From: Telmatactis stephensoni
Taxonomy: Eukaryota > Cnidaria > Anthozoa > Actiniaria > Isophelliidae
Reading direction: 5' to 3'
Length of the DNA stretch: 64,000 bases
Assembly (NCBI GenBank): GCA_029948255.1
Contig: JALIZF010001870.1
Coordinates: forward strand, 497,001-561,000
Positions 34,411 through 46,169 of the stretch are shown in pieces. Under the pieces are notes generated by a model. The model was not told the DNA's origin, ran no database searches, and worked only from the letters and a program-made list of their open reading frames with translations. A program made the position numbers and the translations under genes. Position 1 is the stretch's first letter; each line of letters begins with the position of its first letter.

Positions 34411-34449
34411 AAAAACCATTAGTGGCCCTCCTGGGCTTCCGTAGTTATG

Positions 34450-36380
34450 CTCTAAGAACATGTCGTATTTTTATCATCACGCCTTTCATATGATGCCTGA
34501 ATTACTCTCACAATCCAAAGAGCAAAATGTTATTTTACTATGATGCATTTTGACGAGATTTTAAACCCAGACACTGAGCCAGTGGTTTAGTCAGTAACGG
34601 ATGCACGCTGCTTGTGTTTGACGTCAAAACATCCCGCATAAATTCTAAAATTTCGAATTGAAATCCTGGGTAACTTTGGGTAACTTTGAGACTACAAAAA
34701 AGGGGAAGGATCGCTCTATAAGACACTATAATCAGAACCAGTTTATGTTGATCCGTTTTAAAGAAAGCGATGTTTGAATATTGGGTACTTTCTTCAGGCC
34801 CCAATGTACTTCAAGTTCGTTCAAATCTAAATTACAAACCTTTAGAAATGTCAAAATTAGCTAAATTTGTAATAATTTGAAAGCTCTTTTACCACTTCTT
34901 CTTATTCGTAAAGGAATTCATTTCTGCATCTCAATGCAACGACCCGATTAGCTCCGTTTCCAGCATAAATTTTGTACAAAACCACGTTTCAAAGGCGCAA
35001 AGCATTCTGGGATAGCCTTCACTCCTCCTCTGGGTCAACTGTGTACTTCTCAGGACAGCTGGATAATTCAGTGCCGGGAACTTCGTAGTATTGATCGGTC
35101 ATTAGAACTACTTTTTCCTCCAATAAATACCTTATTTAATTTTCCATAGAATATTACAGTAAATGTATGGCACATCCGGTTTATTTGTCCGACCAATATG
35201 TCCGACTCTAGTATTGAATAGGCATTTGCATGATGGCGTCATATACTACAACTACCAGAATGCTTTGCCCACTTTCTTTTGTAAAATAATTAGTGCCAAT
35301 TTGTTCGACTATTCTCAAAAGGGAATAAAAATCTGAATAGGAAAGAAAATTCGTAGAGCATTCTGGTAGTTGTAGTAAAATGACCGTGCAAATGGCCTAT
35401 TACAACTTAATGAGCTTAGTGACGTCACGTCCGCGCGTCGCTATTGCGAAGGTAGTGCTACACTAATATTTAACGTTCAGTGCATGGGTCTACTAGTATA
35501 AACTAGTAGTAGTAGTATAGACAGAAGCGCTTAAAAAACCGATGTAAGTAATTCATAACTAGTTTATTAGTACGGAAAAGATATTTGCAAATGTCAATTT
35601 TCTGGCATAAGTTCAGCGGTCACATGGTACTTAGTCATGCCGTGCAATGCTTAACATGCATTGCAAGATCATCCCATGCATGTCAACGGGAAAGTAGTTC
35701 CTGTAATTATCTATATTTCTAATTAGATGGCGTCAACCCAAGAATTTGCAATATTTGTGATTTCCGTCACGAGCCACAAAGTAAAGACTGAACGAAAATT
35801 GATTTCCCGTGAAAAATTTATTGTGCACAGTAGAAAAGGTACAAGAATGCTTCTCTAACTATTCATCTGCTTTTAAAACGTTATTTAGATGCTGTATCAA
35901 AAAAACAAGTCATTCTTTTAGGCAACAACAACTTACGGTCTCGAACAAAATTGCCGCATTCTGTCGTTTTCATGGAAAAAATATAAATGTCAATTTTCTG
36001 AAAAACTAACAGGATGTTGATATTGAGTAGTTCTTCAAGATGAGAGAATAAAAAATGGGGTTCACCGTTCATTTTGAAGAGATATTCATCGACAAATATT
36101 GGATCCGCAGATCATATGAACGTTACAAGCCAAGTCCATCGCCATCTTGAATACAGATGGGTTCCGTGGAAACTTTTTGTCTTTTTCTTTCTACTTTTCT
36201 GCGCGTTTTTAACCCAAATAATTATTTCACAGTTGAATGTCCATTATGTTAATTTTTCTTACAAACTTGGACAATTTCTACTACAACTAGCCATTTCTAA
36301 TAGAAAGTGAAGTGCTGCGAACAGAAAACAGCTGGTGTATCCACGTTAGCAGAACTGTTCCCCTAAAACTCACGAAAGTA
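34450..36380. other. Intergenic, no recognised gene
   Basis: Apart from the element at 35217 I see no coding or RNA feature. A frame at 36074-36310 has a hydrophobic stretch but no support as a gene. Confidence 0.5.
35217..35402. mobile_element. Inverted-repeat element, about 186 bp
   Basis: TACTACAACTACCAGAATGC (left) is mirrored by GCATTCTGGTAGTTGTAGTA (right). Outer ends AATAGGCATTTGCA / TGCAAATGGCCTATT give TIRs of about 50 bp. Confidence 0.8.
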
Positions 36381-36383
36381 ACA

Positions 36384-37831
36384 CAACTTGGGACAGCTGG
36401 GACACCCGGGACATCCGGGACATGTGGGACAACACAGGGCTCCCAACATCATTCAATTCTGCTTTTAAGTTTAGTTAATTGTTAAAAGAAAACAAGCATG
36501 TAAAGAAGATTAAATATGACTATATTTCATTCAGTACAATGTTCGCCAGAATAGTTTATTGATAAAAAATGTAAATAATGTATCATATAATTATAATGCA
36601 AAATATGCAAAAATATTTGTCATCTCAAAGATATGTACAAAACATTGCACCAATCCATACAATTTCTTTATAAAATAAACAAAACATCTACACCCTGATT
36701 TAAACCTGATGAATTCGATCCACAAAGTGCAACAAACACTGTCATGAAATTGAACTTTTGGAGATTAATTTTACAAGTTTTAAATACCAACACAACAAAG
36801 TCTTGGTGGAAGCTGCATGTGTCTGTGTTTTCGACTACTACAACTACTACAACTAGCTAGAACTGTTGATGAAGATTGAATGATGTTGGGAGCCCTGTGT
36901 TGTCCCAGATGTCCCGGATGTCCCAGCTGTCCCCAGTTAAGTGTGGAATTGAATATGTTGGGAGCCCTGTGTTGTCCCAGATGTCCCAGATGTCCCGGAT
37001 GTCCCAGCTGTCCCAAGTTAATTGTGGAATTGAATGATGTTGGGAGCCCTGTGTTGTCCCACATGTCCCAGCTGTCCCAAGTTAATTGTGGAATTGAATG
37101 ATGTTGGGAGCCCTGTGTTGTCCCAGATGTCCCGGATGTCCTGGGTGTCCCAGCTGTCCCAAGTTAATTGTGGAATTGAATGATGTTGGGAGCCCTGTGT
37201 TGTCCCACATGTCCCGGATGTCCCGGATGTCCCGGATGTCCCGGATGTCCCAGCTGTCCCAAGTTAATTGTGGAATTGAATGATATTGGGAACCCTGTGT
37301 TGTCCCACATGTCCCGGATGTCCCGGGTGTCCCAGCTGTCCCAAGTTAATTGTGGAATTGAATGATGTTGGGAGCCCTGTGTTGTCCCACATGTCCCGGA
37401 TGTCCCGGGTGTCCCAGCTGTCCCAAGTTAATTGTGGAATTGAATGATGTTGGGAGCCCTGTGTTGTCCCACATGTCCCGGATGTCCCGGGTGTCCCAGC
37501 TGTCCCAAGTTAATTGTGGAATTGAATGATGTTGGGAGCCCTGTGTTGTCCCACATGTCCCGGATGTCCCGGGTGTCCCAGCTGTCCCAAGTTAAAAGCA
37601 GAATTGAATGGTGTTGGGAGCCCTGTGTTGTCCCACATGTCCCGGATGTCCCGGGTGTCCCAGCTGTCCCAAGTTAAAAGCAGAATTGAATGATGTTGGG
37701 AGCCCTGTGTTGTCCCAGATGTCCCGGATGTTCCGGGTGTCCCAGCTGTCCCAAGTTAATTGTGGAATTGAATGATATTGGGAGCCCTGTGTTGTCCCAC
37801 ATGTCCCAGATGTCCCGGGTGTCCCAAGTTG
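36384..37831. mobile_element. TIR-bounded element carrying the 82-bp minisatellite
   Basis: The left end CAACTTGGGACAGCTGGG is a single inverted unit of the repeat (36384-36472). The right end is the last unit of the direct array, ending GTCCCAAGTTG. About 400 bp of unique AT-rich DNA lies between. No target duplication was found. Confidence 0.6.
36868..37831 (+). repeat. 82-bp minisatellite, 12 units
   Basis: Landmark TTGGGAGCCCTG recurs at 36886, 36958, 37040, 37104, 37186, 37286, 37368, 37450, 37532, 37614, 37696 and 37778. Most spacings are 82; others are 64, 72 and 100, explained by loss or gain of a 9-bp ATGTCCCGG submotif. Confidence 0.93.
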
Positions 37832-37839
37832 AGCATCGA

Positions 37840-38075
37840 TCCTGGCTGACCTAAAAGCTGGAACCATAAAGTCCATGATCTAAACCTGGTATTAATATTG
37901 TAAGATGGGAGGAAAACCACAAGTCTAAAAATATATCTCTAGTCTGGGCATCTAAACCTAGTATTAAAGTATTAAGTCTATTAGTATTGAAAATGTATCT
38001 GCAGTCTTGGCTCCTAAACCTGGTATTACAATATTAAGTCCACTAGCATTGAAAAAAAATTCGGGACTTTTACAT
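37840..38075. repeat. Diverged tandem repeat, about 80-bp unit
   Basis: CTAAACCTGGTATTA recurs at about 37881, 37953 and 38014 with similar spacers (AAGTC...TAG.ATTGAAAA). Confidence 0.6.
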
Positions 38076-38119
38076 CGAGAAAGAACCTCCGAATAGGAGG
38101 CTACTCGCTTCGCTCGCAG

Positions 38120-38257
<138 letters not shown>

Positions 38258-38971
38258 AACCACAAGATAAAGCGGATGTAGACAAACTATAGTATTGAAT
38301 ATACCAAACCAAGCTTTAAAGGCCTTTAAAGGGACTCCTCCGGCCCCTGGAGTATGTGTATTATAACAAATACACTTAATTCCACAACGGTGCCTAACGT
38401 ATCTAGGATTTTCATGGGAGGAAAGTATACCTCTATGATACTTTTCTGGACATTTCCATTATCCCAACTACGCACGCGCTATTATTCTCCACCAATCATA
38501 TTTTTAAGTGGGACTGGCGGTACTTGTTCAACGTTCCGTTGAAAAGGTACAATACCCACTGCCCATGTTTTAAAGACCTATTTTTTCTACCTTATTTATT
38601 TCATATCATTGACTGAAAGAGCCTTGACAACTCATTTTCAGCCACGAGTCAACCCTGGAATCAGGGTCTCGTTCGTATATATTTTATTGACAAGCTAGTA
38701 TATATAATTTATAGGAGAAGATAAATTTTACTCAATAAAAATATCAAAATGACAAAAACAGTCATAAAACTCAGTAGTCTAAATGTTTAATTCTCTTTAA
38801 CACTGCCTCTCGATTTAAAGGCCCACTTCGATGAAAATTGGAAACCGATTATTTCTATATGAAGATTAATATATATAGTTAAATAACTAGCTAATCTCCG
38901 ACAGAAAATCTTCATTTTAAGCTCATTATCACAGATAAATTAAAGTTTGGTTTAAAACCTAAAAGAACATG

Positions 38972-39306
38972 TACGGCAATGACACTAGTGAAAAACGTCT
39001 GCGCATGCTCGTAGTCAAGTCTTCGTGCTTTTGTAAACTTATGCAAATTTCGCTTTTACGCTTGCCTTCAACAATGGTTTTCACAAAATGTCAAAACTTA
39101 AGGTTATTTCTTGAAACTTAGGGCCAGTATTCATATAATGTCTTCATTAATGCAACATCTTTGTCTTACAAAAGTATACAAGAGAAATTTTATGTATACA
39201 CCGAGAACACAAACATTTCATTTCAAGCTAAAACTCACACATTTCTTAAGAAAACATCGTAATATGCACGCATGCGCAGACGTTTTTCACTAGTGTCTAC
39301 GGCAAT
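38972..39306. mobile_element. 317-bp TIR element with 9-bp TSD TACGGCAAT
   Basis: Element 38981-39297 with TIRs GACACTAGTGAAAAACGTCT (continuing GCGCATGC). TACGGCAAT lies directly on both sides. A 9-bp duplication is typical of Mutator-like elements. Confidence 0.9.
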
Positions 39307-39519
39307 AGGGTTGAGTAAGTGACGTCATAATGACGTGATACTAATAACCTTGACAATTTTATCCGTCTCTTTTGGATCGACGTGAAGAAACATTGCTTCA
39401 TGGTGATTATTGGCACTGTGTACATAGATTTCACTAAGTTTCAAGTCATTTTCAATTTTCATTGATTTTGATCCAAGTGCTCCTTTAACCTTTTTAATTG
39501 TTTCTCTTTTTAATACTAA

Positions 39520-41341
39520 CTAGACGCACACGTGCGTTCACTCGTGCCCCGGAAGCCCCTTTTATGACCGGCCCCGTTCGTACTCTTCCCGAGCCGTTTC
39601 ACGCATTCTTCACTTAACCGTAACATAATAAAGACCTTTTTTGACCTTTTTAAAGAATATCTGATTAGTCAATTTGTCTGTCAGCAGCTATTAGTCGACA
39701 TGCAAAATATTACCAGCGAATATACCAGTTTATTCAACTTTTTATTTTCACTATGTATCTCAATTGTTTGCTGTAAAGACTTCTACAACGGCGTTTTTCA
39801 CACAATAACAAATCGTGAATTTTTTCGTTCATGTTTCGGATGTTTTAAATAATAAAAGACGTTACGTGACCAACAAGGTCAATGGAACCTATCCGTTCCA
39901 TGCAATGGTCTGCTCTAGAATTCCGTATTAAAATTCAGTACAAAAACCTCTCAAGATCTCTTGAATGCTTGAATGAGGAATACAATTGACTTGCTTCTAC
40001 GTATGTTCGTTTAGCAACATGTAGGATGAGAAATTCGTAGATTCACAGCTCATAGGAAATACTCTTTATCCATGTTTATCGCGAGGGTTCTCTTTCAAGT
40101 ACTCCATTTAGAGTTCGATATTTGGTCAAAGTATTGGAGATGAAGCTCAAACTAACAGCCCATTCTGAAGTTCTTATAAGTATATAGGTATACCTGGAGT
40201 TAAAAGCTCCAAATTACATTGTGCTACTGCAGGAAAAGCCTGTCTCTGAAAACTATTTTCTTTGTAGTCGGCCATCTTGCATTCCTAAAGTTCCTCGCTG
40301 GCGTTCACTACGGAGGTGATGAAGGAAGGGCATTGTTTTTTACGTTCTTAACCAATCAGGGGTGTAACACGTGACCGATTGCGCAAGAATGCTGCATTCT
40401 CGAGACGAAAAGAGGAAAAAAAAAAAAACTAGACGCACACGTGCGTTCACTCGTGCCCCGGAAGCCCCCTTTTAGGAGAGGCTTCAATGACCAGCCCCGT
40501 TCGTACTCTTCCCCGAGCCGTTTCACGCATTCTTCACTTAACCGTAACATAATAAAGACCTTTTTTGACCTTTTTAAAGAATATCTGATTTTAGTCAATT
40601 TGGCGGTCAGCAGCTATTAGTCGACATGCAAAATATTACCAGCGAATATACCAGTTTACTCAACTTTTTATTTCACTATGTGTCTCAATTGTTTGCTGTA
40701 AAGACTTCTACAACGGCGTTTTTAACACAATAACAAATCGTGAATTTTTTCGTTCATGTTTCGGATGTTTTAAACAATAAAAGACGTTACGTGACCAACA
40801 AGGTCAATGGAACCTATCCGTTCCATGCAATGGTCTGCTTTAGAATTCCGTATTAAAATTCAGTACAAAAACCTCTCAAGATCTCTTGAATGCTTGAATG
40901 AGGAATACAATTGACTTGCTTCTACGTATGTTCGTTTAGCAACATGTAGGATGAGAAATTCGTAGATTCACAGCTCATAGGAAATACTCAGTTTATCCAT
41001 GTTTATCGCGAGGGTTCTCTTTCAAGTACTCCATTTAGAGTTCGATATTTGGTCAAAGTATTGGAGATGAAGCTCAAACTAACAGCCCATTCTGAAGCTC
41101 TTATAAGTATAAAGGTATACCTGGAGTTAAAAGCTCCAAATTACATTGTGCTACTGCAGGAAAAGCCCGTCTCTGAAAGCTATTTTCTTTGTAGTCGGCC
41201 ATCTTGCATTCCTAAAGTTCCTCGCTGGCGTTCACTACGGAGGTGATGAATGAAGGGCATTGTTTCTTACGTTCTTAACCAATCAGGAGTGCACACGTCA
41301 CCGATTGCGCAAGAATGCTGCATTCTCGAGACGAAAAGAGG

Positions 41342-41371
<30 letters not shown>
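39520..41371 (+). repeat. Direct dimer of a 909-bp unit, each ending in an A-tract
   Basis: Unit 1 is 39520-40428 and unit 2 is 40429-41371. Both start CTAGACGCACACGTGCGTTC and end CGAGACGAAAAGAGG followed by poly-A (13 A in the first, about 30 in the second). They differ by scattered substitutions and a 19-bp indel near the start. Read on the minus strand, the A-tract end looks promoter-like, with CTGATTGGTT (CCAAT-type) and AAGATGGCCGAC. It could be a retroposed dimer; no ORF or tRNA-like head was recognised. Confidence 0.85.
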
Positions 41372-41372
<1 letters not shown>

Positions 41373-41475
41373 ATTTGCAGTTTATAACTCGTTCCCGGCC
41401 TAAAGGCCTGGGCACGAGTAAAAACATTTGCAGTTTATAACTCGTTCCCGGCCTAAAGGCCTGGGCACGAGTAAT
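41371..41475 (+). repeat. 53-bp tandem repeat containing a hairpin
   Basis: ACATTTGCAGTTTATAACTC recurs after 53 bp. Each unit contains GGCCTAAAGGCCTGGGCACG, which pairs back on ACTCGTTCCCGG. Confidence 0.85.
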
Positions 41476-41504
41476 AACATTTATGAGTAAACGAAGTGAG
41501 TGAT

Positions 41505-41665
41505 AGATATAATAGAGTGATTTTCATAAACCCGTGAAATACATTTTAGTGTATTTAGTACTATTAGTCTCTAATTCCTTTGTTTTCTATTGTTTGAATC
41601 TGGCTATTACTAGCTAATAATAATTAACTTTTGTTTCACAGGTTTATAAAAACCACTCTAGTAAT
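41505..41665. mobile_element. Inverted-repeat element (TAGAGTGATTTTCATAAACC ends)
   Basis: AGAGTGATTTTCATAAACCC and the inverse at 41640-41660 bound about 155 bp. Similar ends occur at 60263 and 61508. Confidence 0.7.
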
Positions 41666-42540
41666 AACAGATATAATAGATAGATATAATAATAATAATA
41701 GATAATAAATAGAGAGAGAGATAGTTTATTAACAAATTTACATAGCAGCCCAAACAAGCTGAATTGCGTAAATGAAATTACAATGAAAATACAATATAAA
41801 ATACACATAGAATATAAGTTAAAAGTTAATTAAAGTTATACGTCTATGCAACGTGAGACCTAAGTAAGTTTCGGTTTCGCGTGATTCATTTGCTGAGACA
41901 CACTCTTCTCAAGGCACTGTTACACTCTGCAATTTTTCTATAGCAAATTGTCTCCCAACAATAATAGAACCAGAATAAAATCAATGGTGCTTTCAAATCT
42001 GGGAGTCAAAAGCCTCATCAAAAAGCTATGAGATAATTAAAAAAATGAAATTAAAACCAAAGCATTTAGAAATATATTTGTTTGTCTATATCATATGAAA
42101 CTTTTGACGTCATTGCCGTTACGTAATTGTCACTATTTTTGGTTTGTTTTTTTTCATATGAAACTTTCGACGTCATTGTATGTCATTTTAACTACGTTGA
42201 CGTCATTTGATTTCTATAGGCTCGACACGAGGTACTAGTGCGCCATCATTATTATAGTACAATATTATTATTAGGTAAGTTACCTTATAGAGGGGGACAT
42301 TGGGGGGTTCTGGATCCCGCAATACCGCCAAAAAAATTTCGGAAATCCCGCAATACCGCATAGAAATATTGCAAATCGATATCTCGCGTACCGCAAAAAA
42401 ATAATATTACAATTTAAATTTTTTTTCGGCGAATTGTAAATATCGTATATGACGTGCCACGCAGTAGATCGGTAGGTCTGACCTGTATATCTGAAATAGA
42501 ACATGATTTTTTCATTTACGATGGAATCAGTATACCTGAT
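41666..42540. other. AT-rich intergenic, no gene recognised
   Basis: Short (GATA)/(AAT) runs to 41735, then two near-copies of TTTCATATGAAACTTTYGAC (42097-42175) and no supported feature. Confidence 0.5.
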
Positions 42541-42960
42541 AAAGTCTACAACAAATTATGTAACTGATGTGATGGATTTGAAATAGACTGATTCCATAAG
42601 TCGGTCCCAGTTCGCTCTCTGACGATTTTTTTTTTCGCGAAAAAAAAATCGTCAGAGAGCGAACTGGGACCGACTTATGGAATCAGTCTAGATTTGAAAT
42701 CGCTCTCGCCAAATATAGTTAACTGCAGCATCCAAGAAAAATAAACAATTGTTCCGGAGTTATCGGAATCTGAAATAAACGGGGGAAGGAGGAAACGAAA
42801 ACAAAAATGTGTGTGTGTGTGGGGGGGGGGGGGGGGGGGCGTGTTTTGTTTTGGTAATTAAGAAAATGACTATGCAATATCAGTTGTAGATGTTGTGGCT
42901 CACTTTGATCCTCGCAATTTGTTCAATTTATATTTTCCCTTGTTTTTGCCGTTAATGCCG
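42541..42960. repeat. Dispersed repeat B, copy 2, interrupted by a palindrome
   Basis: Homologous to 20470-20790. Contains the 107-bp palindrome and a (GT)n/poly-G tract at 42807-42839 not present in the first copy. Confidence 0.7.
42575..42700. mobile_element. Perfect 107-bp palindrome with 9-bp TSD
   Basis: TAGACTGATTCCATAAGTCG and its exact complement meet at a central TCGCGA. GATTTGAAA flanks both sides. The homologous locus at about 20505 reads straight through this site, so it is an insertion. Confidence 0.93.
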
Positions 42961-43940
42961 TCTCAAAATCGTGTTTAGTTTTGTATTGCTAGATTCTCTT
43001 TACCTGCAAATTGTTTTTCAGTCAAATTGGGTCAAATGCACGCGTCATCACGCAATGGCGATCGAGCGGGCGATGAAGAAATTTTTACAAACTTTTCTCT
43101 TCATCTCCACCAAAAATGCGTCATTGTAATTTTCGGTCATTTTATTCACTGATATCATCTAAAATGATGTTTTATGTTTGCTGCTTAATTTAGAATTGAG
43201 TTTCGGCAGGTTATTGTGATTTTGAAGAGTTAAGCCACTTCGATGCAGTCCTCGATGTCACCAACGTAACGCTGATTTGACGTTGAGACGCCGGCGAAAG
43301 AAACACAGTGAATTAATACACAGTAAACGGAATCAAATGCATGCTTGGTAACTTTATTAGCATGCATGAATTCATGAATTATTATCGTCGTGTAAAGAGT
43401 ATATATGACAACCTTTTGTGCACAATGTTCCGTGTAGGTCTTCGTCGATCCATTTGATTTTTGTATCGAAAGAAAAGTTGAAAATTGCAGAACCGAGTCC
43501 AGTACCTCTCCCCCTTCAGGGAGAAACTCGGAGGGAATCCTCCCCTACTTGGAAAACAACGGACGTTTTGTTTTTTTCTATTTTCTAAATAATCGATTTT
43601 GAAAAACTTACCGGTATTTCTAAAAGTACAGAGAAATTCCAATATTTTTTCTTGGTCAAATCGATCAACACGAGGTATAGAATTAAATATACACGACTGA
43701 AATAAAAAATAATAATTTGATTTCAACTTCAATTTTCAATTTTTCATTCGATACGAAAATCAAATGGACGAAAAAGACCCGGACCAGAAATCTAGTTATA
43801 AAGAAATAAAGTGAAGTGACTGAACTCATGAGCATCGTCACCACTAAAAAAAGCAAAATTCAAGCTTATAACAGTTAGAATAATACCCAGCTGGTATTTT
43901 CACTAACAGCTCAAAAGCTGGCTGAGTAGTTATTCGTGAC

Positions 43941-44894
43941 TTATGACTTGGAGACTTTATGCGTACAATGTTTCAGCAAATGCTTAGTGAAGCAATCATG
44001 ACGACAATGGTCATGTTTATCCTCTATGGCCTTAGCCACACATTTACTTTTAAGGATCCTAATTTTAATACGGCAACGATGTTTGCAGATATTTCTATTT
44101 TTAAGACTGTGAAAGTTTCGATTACAACGGCCACTGCAGATACATCCAAATATATAGAAATGTTTGAAACACTGTCTTACTGAATGTTCCATGCAATTAT
44201 AATAGCAAAAATGCCAACAATTTTCCCTGCCTTTGATTTTGATGTCTCTATGACCAGGCATAGAGCATGAATCACGTGGTTTGTCTCTATTGTAATAGCA
44301 GGTCCTTCTGAGTTTAACCTTACTGATCGTGTATTCTTTGACACACATAATGGTGTTGTTATCTATATTTGTCCTGATCTCCGATTTAGCACATGGTTCT
44401 GTGGAGAAGAAGATTGAAAAAATATAAATGAGTTACTGGTAACAAACAATAATAAAATGAGAAAATAAGAGTTTTGACTAGCTTGAAAGCATTCATATAG
44501 CTGGAGATCGTGGATGTTCTTTTATGTTCTTCTGAATCACATGAATTACTATAGTAACCGAAATAGAGCAATTATTTAGTACCTGTGCGATTTTCTTTTT
44601 CTTCTCTCTTGATTTCGACTTTCTCTTCATTTTGGACGTCATTTTGTTCTTCTGAAAAAATATATAAGAATACGTCGATAAATAATAAATGAACTGCATG
44701 TATCATTTTTGAGAGATTAGAAAAAGGTTCTTACCTGGAGAGGCCTCATCTTGATCGAAAAAAGCGTCACCATGAGGAAAATCGTTGGGCAACTCGTCTT
44801 CGAGACCTGGATCTTGAATGTCTTCTTCAATTGGAGCAGCTCCAATGCAGGCAATGAATCCAAAGAGAAACAGTAGAGCGAGAGTGTACTTCAT
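43941..44894 (-). CDS. Secreted cysteine-rich precursor, 3 exons (paralogue 1)
   Basis: Exons 44735-44894, 44583-44651 and 43941-44398. GT/AG sites are present at both introns, phases agree, and the total is 228 codons plus stop. Exon 1 encodes a signal peptide of about 20 residues (ending IGAA) and an acidic propeptide. Exon 2 encodes 23 mainly acidic and basic residues. Exon 3 encodes about 152 residues, strongly basic (Lys/Arg/His-rich), with 17 cysteines, among them three C-x3-C pairs and one C-x1-C-x3-C cluster. The mature part is not a ShK domain and I recognise no family. Secretion is well supported; a role as venom component, antimicrobial or matrix protein is open. Exon 1 is nearly identical to that of the ShK gene at 53 kb. 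Confidence 0.75.
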
Positions 44895-44949
44895 AATTGC
44901 AGTTCCTTAGGCAAGATCTTGTGACTAACTTTGCAGAGAAACCTTCCCT

Positions 44950-44957
44950 CTTTTATG
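44950..44957 (-). promoter_or_regulatory. TATA-like box of peptide gene 1
   Basis: ATAAAAG on the minus strand, about 56 bp before the start codon, conserved in position in the second gene (53290). Confidence 0.5.
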
Positions 44958-46169
44958 TCATCCTATACGTGTTGACAAATTCCGCAGTAGCCTCTCGTCC
45001 ATAAAGGTCGCCAAGGGTCATGTCTTGGAATGAGGTCTAATTACGTCGATGGGGTAACGGTACCGTTTGCGCTTTTGTGTCTGAATTCAAAAGGCATGCG
45101 TCTTAATTGTTCTCTTTTTGTTGAATAATGAAAATTGCTCTAGAACAATAGATCGTATATTTTCTGCAACGTTTCGCCCACATATTAGACTATTAAAGAA
45201 TCGAGCTTTATTGAACTTATTTGTACATCTTTCAGTACATGTAAATGATTTTCCGAAATTACTTACTATATAAAACGTCCTCTTACTCCTTAAATAATTA
45301 CTTGTTTGCTATACTTCAATTTTGATTTCCAAAATATCCTACAAGTATGCGTAGTTACCATACTCGCGGTACCGCTGAATTTCCTTACTGATGTAAAATC
45401 GCGGGCTCACAATAAGGTCAAACATGCAGGGAATGTAATATTACTACTATACGAGGTATTATCGTACCGATCCTTATTTTCTAAATGAAGTTACATGATA
45501 TGCTAGAAGCATTTTTTGCTGATATTTAGAATTTGAGGTTTCAATATTATATTACATGGGTATATTTAGAATGACCTTGAAAACAAGACCACCAGAGGGA
45601 CTCTCCCGCGAAGTGCTCAACGTGTACCTGGAATCCTATCAGACCTAAATTCAATTTGTAGTCATGCAAAGAAAAACAATCCAATTACATTATTGCGTCG
45701 AATTAAATTTCTCCAAGAATTGGGTTTTCAATTCAAAGAAAATATTGTGATCATTGAACCTCAGTCAGTTCTAGATGATTCAGTTATGACATTATTATAT
45801 TTTTCAACTGAAAAGATAGGAATCACCAAGCGTGCGCATCAATTGCAAGGCTAGAGTTTACCATATTAGTAAATTGTTATGAGTTTTATTCAATTTATAC
45901 TTGGTATTATACTTCAATAATAAATACCGCATAGTAAGTTGATTGCACGCCGGAATGCTAACAAAATCACGTGGTGTTTTAAAAATAAAATGATCACCAT
46001 GACAACCCACAAAATACTCATTTACCTACATCTAGAGTACACTACGCAAAAAAATTATGATGTACATGATAACTTTCAAAGTTTGAGCCATTGGAAAATG
46101 TTTTATTGAAGCAGTTTTCTTTAGAAGAGTTCATCGGCGTTTTTCTTTTCGTAATGAGAATTTTCGAGA

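Larger units (their letters stand above)
26945..34443. mobile_element. 7.5-kb foldback element with minisatellite arms, TSD GTTATG
   Basis: Outer ends TACGGAAGCCCAGGAGGGCC and its inverse are flanked by GTTATG on both sides (26939-26944, 34444-34449). Each arm consists of a minisatellite array followed by the same unique sequence (27830-28040 mirrored by 32976-33160). The arms therefore remain inverted copies over roughly 1.1-1.5 kb. The loop holds about 400 bp plus the nested LTR retrotransposon. The structure recalls Drosophila FB/Galileo foldback elements, but no transposase was recognised. Confidence 0.85.

Noticed and set aside
43382..43732. Minus-strand frame with an acceptor-like TTTCAG and donor GTAAGT (exon-like 43610-43697)
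   Set aside because: No recognisable protein feature and no partner exon; it lies downstream of the stop of the cysteine-rich gene and may be chance or 3' UTR.
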